Assembly (NCBI GenBank): GCA_033763735.1
Contig: JANRJY010000006.1
Span: 1 to 64,000, forward strand
DNA: 64,000 nucleotides
Reading direction: 5' to 3'
Source: JANRJY01 sp033763735
GTDB lineage: Bacteria; Bacteroidota; Bacteroidia; Cytophagales; UBA9547
The translations under genes and the position numbers were made by a program. Numbering within the stretch: position 1 is the stretch's first letter; the number at the start of each line of letters is the position of its first letter. This document shows positions 62,690 through 64,000 of the stretch, piece by piece. The notes beneath the pieces are model-generated. The model was not told the DNA's origin. It saw nothing but the letters and a program-made list of their open reading frames with translations, and did not search any database.

Positions 62690-63523
62690 TTAATAATTAG
62701 TCAATTGTTGATCCAGATACGATTCAAGGATTACTGATTCGGTATTGCCGTAAGCGTAATTGAAATAATCTTTAAGTTCCTTTTTAGCTTCATCTTTAGG
62801 TAGATTTTGAGACTTATATACACTTAATAATATCTCAAATTCTTTTTTCAAATCTTCTTCACTAACAAAAGAAAGAGAGAAAGAAGTAATATATTCTTCA
62901 TATTTTACTTTTGGTTCAGTTATATACAAGTCAAATTTCTTAACTTCTTCCTGCGCAATTTTTTTACCTTTAACCAAAAATATTTCATTCATATCGAAAA
63001 TTATATCTTCACCTACCATAGGCAAAGGTTTGTCAATATTTTGTCCTTGATATTTATATCGTATCATTAACATTCGCTGATCGTTGATTTGGTATTTTTC
63101 TTTATTGATTCTATAATTCAGTACCGGACCAATAACAAAAAACTTGCCCACTCCAAAATAGGTTTCAATATCTGTTTTGTCTTTAGAAGCTTCGTCACCT
63201 ACACCTCTTGTACTCATGAATCGATAATCGTCTTTGTCATGAGATAACAATACATTTTTTACAAACTCAGTAATTTCGCTACCATTCGTTTTAGATTTAT
63301 CAGACGGACTCAATACAAATCGGCCTCTGGCACTACTTATAAGTATAGCTTTAGCTTCAGAGTTTGCAAATTTCAATTTGGTGTCTGGCAACAATTTATC
63401 ACCAGGCTTCAATAATTGATTGTTGGATACATATACAATTTTACCTTTGGTTTGAACTACAAAGTAAGTTTCCTGAGCTAAGGCGCTAAATATCAGACTG
63501 ATAAAAAAAAGAAAGTTTTTCAT
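62690..63523 (-). CDS. Exported protein of unknown function
   Basis: 277 residues from the ATG giving MKNFLFFISLIFSALAQE; the frame is open 12 codons further up. After the signal peptide an SH3- or FecR-like beta segment (YFVVQTKGKIVYVSNNQLLKPGDKLLPDTKLKF…RGRFVLSPS) is followed by an alpha/beta region and a helical C-terminus. Similar FecR-like starts are seen in Bacteroidota proteins next to large surface-protein systems. It is convergent with htrA (4 bp). Confidence 0.7.
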   Translation of the reverse strand: MKNFLFFISLIFSALAQETYFVVQTKGKIVYVSNNQLLKPGDKLLPDTKLKFANSEAKAILISSARGRFVLSPSDKSKTNGSEITEFVKNVLLSHDKDDYRFMSTRGVGDEASKDKTDIETYFGVGKFFVIGPVLNYRINKEKYQINDQRMLMIRYKYQGQNIDKPLPMVGEDIIFDMNEIFLVKGKKIAQEEVKKFDLYITEPKVKYEEYITSFSLSFVSEEDLKKEFEILLSVYKSQNLPKDEAKKELKDYFNYAYGNTESVILESYLDQQLTNY

Positions 63524-63652
63524 GATTTTGGGTTTAGTCGTATATGAATACGAAAACAAATTTAAAGGTAAATGACGAGTTTAAAAAATTTATAAAAAAC
63601 TATAATCTTCGATTTAGTGGAATATTCGCTTGTATCCTAATGCTAGATTATG

Positions 63653-64000
63653 TTATTTAAACTTAGGCATCATCCTTTTAACTTTTGGCACAAAATCCCA
63701 AGATACAAATATTTCATGTGTACCATTATTGAAGGTAGGCACTCTTGAATTAGTCCAATCAAATCCATAACCAATTTTAATAGGTTGTTTGAATGCATCT
63801 GATTTGATTTTTCCTACATTTAACCCTACAAAAAAGTTGAGTGCATCACCTGTACGATAGCTGCTACCTAACCACACCATTTCCATATATTCTACTTTTA
63901 ATACAAAGTCTGCATTAAAATTTCTGGTAAATACTTGTGATTCAGAAAAGCGTGAAATTATCATAGGGGTTAACACAAACTTTTCATTCATTTCAATATT
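63653..64000 (-). CDS. PorP/SprF-family outer-membrane protein, C-terminal part
   Basis: The frame is open to the right edge (three more codons beyond the first visible ATG at 63991), so only about the last 115 residues are present. The motifs NEKFVLTPMI, WLGSSYRTGDALNFFVGLNVG, KIGYGFDWTNS and the final THEIFVSWDF fit the C-terminal half of PorP/SprF proteins, which help T9SS cargo and gliding adhesins reach the surface. They often accompany giant adhesin genes. Confidence 0.85.
   Translation of the reverse strand, partial: NIEMNEKFVLTPMIISRFSESQVFTRNFNADFVLKVEYMEMVWLGSSYRTGDALNFFVGLNVGKIKSDAFKQPIKIGYGFDWTNSRVPTFNNGTHEIFVSWDFVPKVKRMMPKFK

Overview
The window is chromosomal DNA from an AT-rich member of the Bacteroidota, most likely a Chitinophagales/Saprospirales-type or uncultured relative. 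The signs are C-terminal type IX secretion (T9SS) sorting domains on at least four proteins, a PorP/SprF-like gene at the right edge, Bacteroidota-type promoters (TTG, about 20 nt, then TAnnTTTG), a SusC-like TonB receptor with an N-terminal carboxypeptidase-like domain, and a miaB / sigma-54 activator / lptE operon. There is one tRNA (Asp), no rRNA, no CRISPR array, no recognisable transposase or integrase, and no phage genes.

Layout. 1-2.2 kb: 3' part of a repeat-rich T9SS surface protein. 2.2-9.3 kb: sugar MFS transporter, cyclophilin, hemC, tRNA-Asp, and a TonB receptor divergent from a fatty acid desaturase, with DtxR/IdeR-like palindromes between them. 9.3-11.3 kb: a minus-strand operon with a small protein, a nucleotidyltransferase, mazG and a RelE/ParE-type toxin-antitoxin pair whose toxin has an amber codon in place of an expected Trp. 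11.4-16 kb: glmM, bestrophin-like channel, clan GH-A hydrolase. 16-17.2 kb: two small modules (DUF2442; MazEF) carrying the same flanking repeat. 17.3-21.7 kb: a 1463-residue delta-60-repeat T9SS protein. 21.7-22.3 kb: a GxxExxY gene between palindromic repeats. 22.3-26.8 kb: a compact operon miaB, thioredoxin-like, mntA, hepT, sigma-54 activator, lptE, with a toxin-antitoxin pair inside a housekeeping operon. 26.8-30.5 kb: methyltransferase, SRPBCC protein, phosphoglucomutase.

30.5-55 kb is the most unusual part. About 24 kb on the minus strand, holding a beta-helix protein, a 4025-residue protein, a 3221-residue protein and a 356-residue protein, lies between two direct copies of the last 192 bp of the phosphoglucomutase gene (10 mismatches by hand alignment). 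The second copy is a headless remnant and is followed by a strong terminator. This looks like an inserted or duplicated segment that left the mutase intact at one end and its old 3' end at the other. The 3221-residue protein has two alpha/beta-hydrolase-like domains; in the second the catalytic Ser is replaced by Gly.

55-64 kb: kdsA with a transaldolase-like/CBS fusion (possibly linked to Kdo synthesis), a G/C-rich palindromic repeat, aroQ, a class V aminotransferase, a small gene pair, a lipoprotein, a glutamine amidotransferase, an outer-membrane-like protein, an HtrA protease, an unknown exported protein and the partial PorP/SprF-like gene.

All identifications are by eye from translated sequence; no database or alignment program was used.
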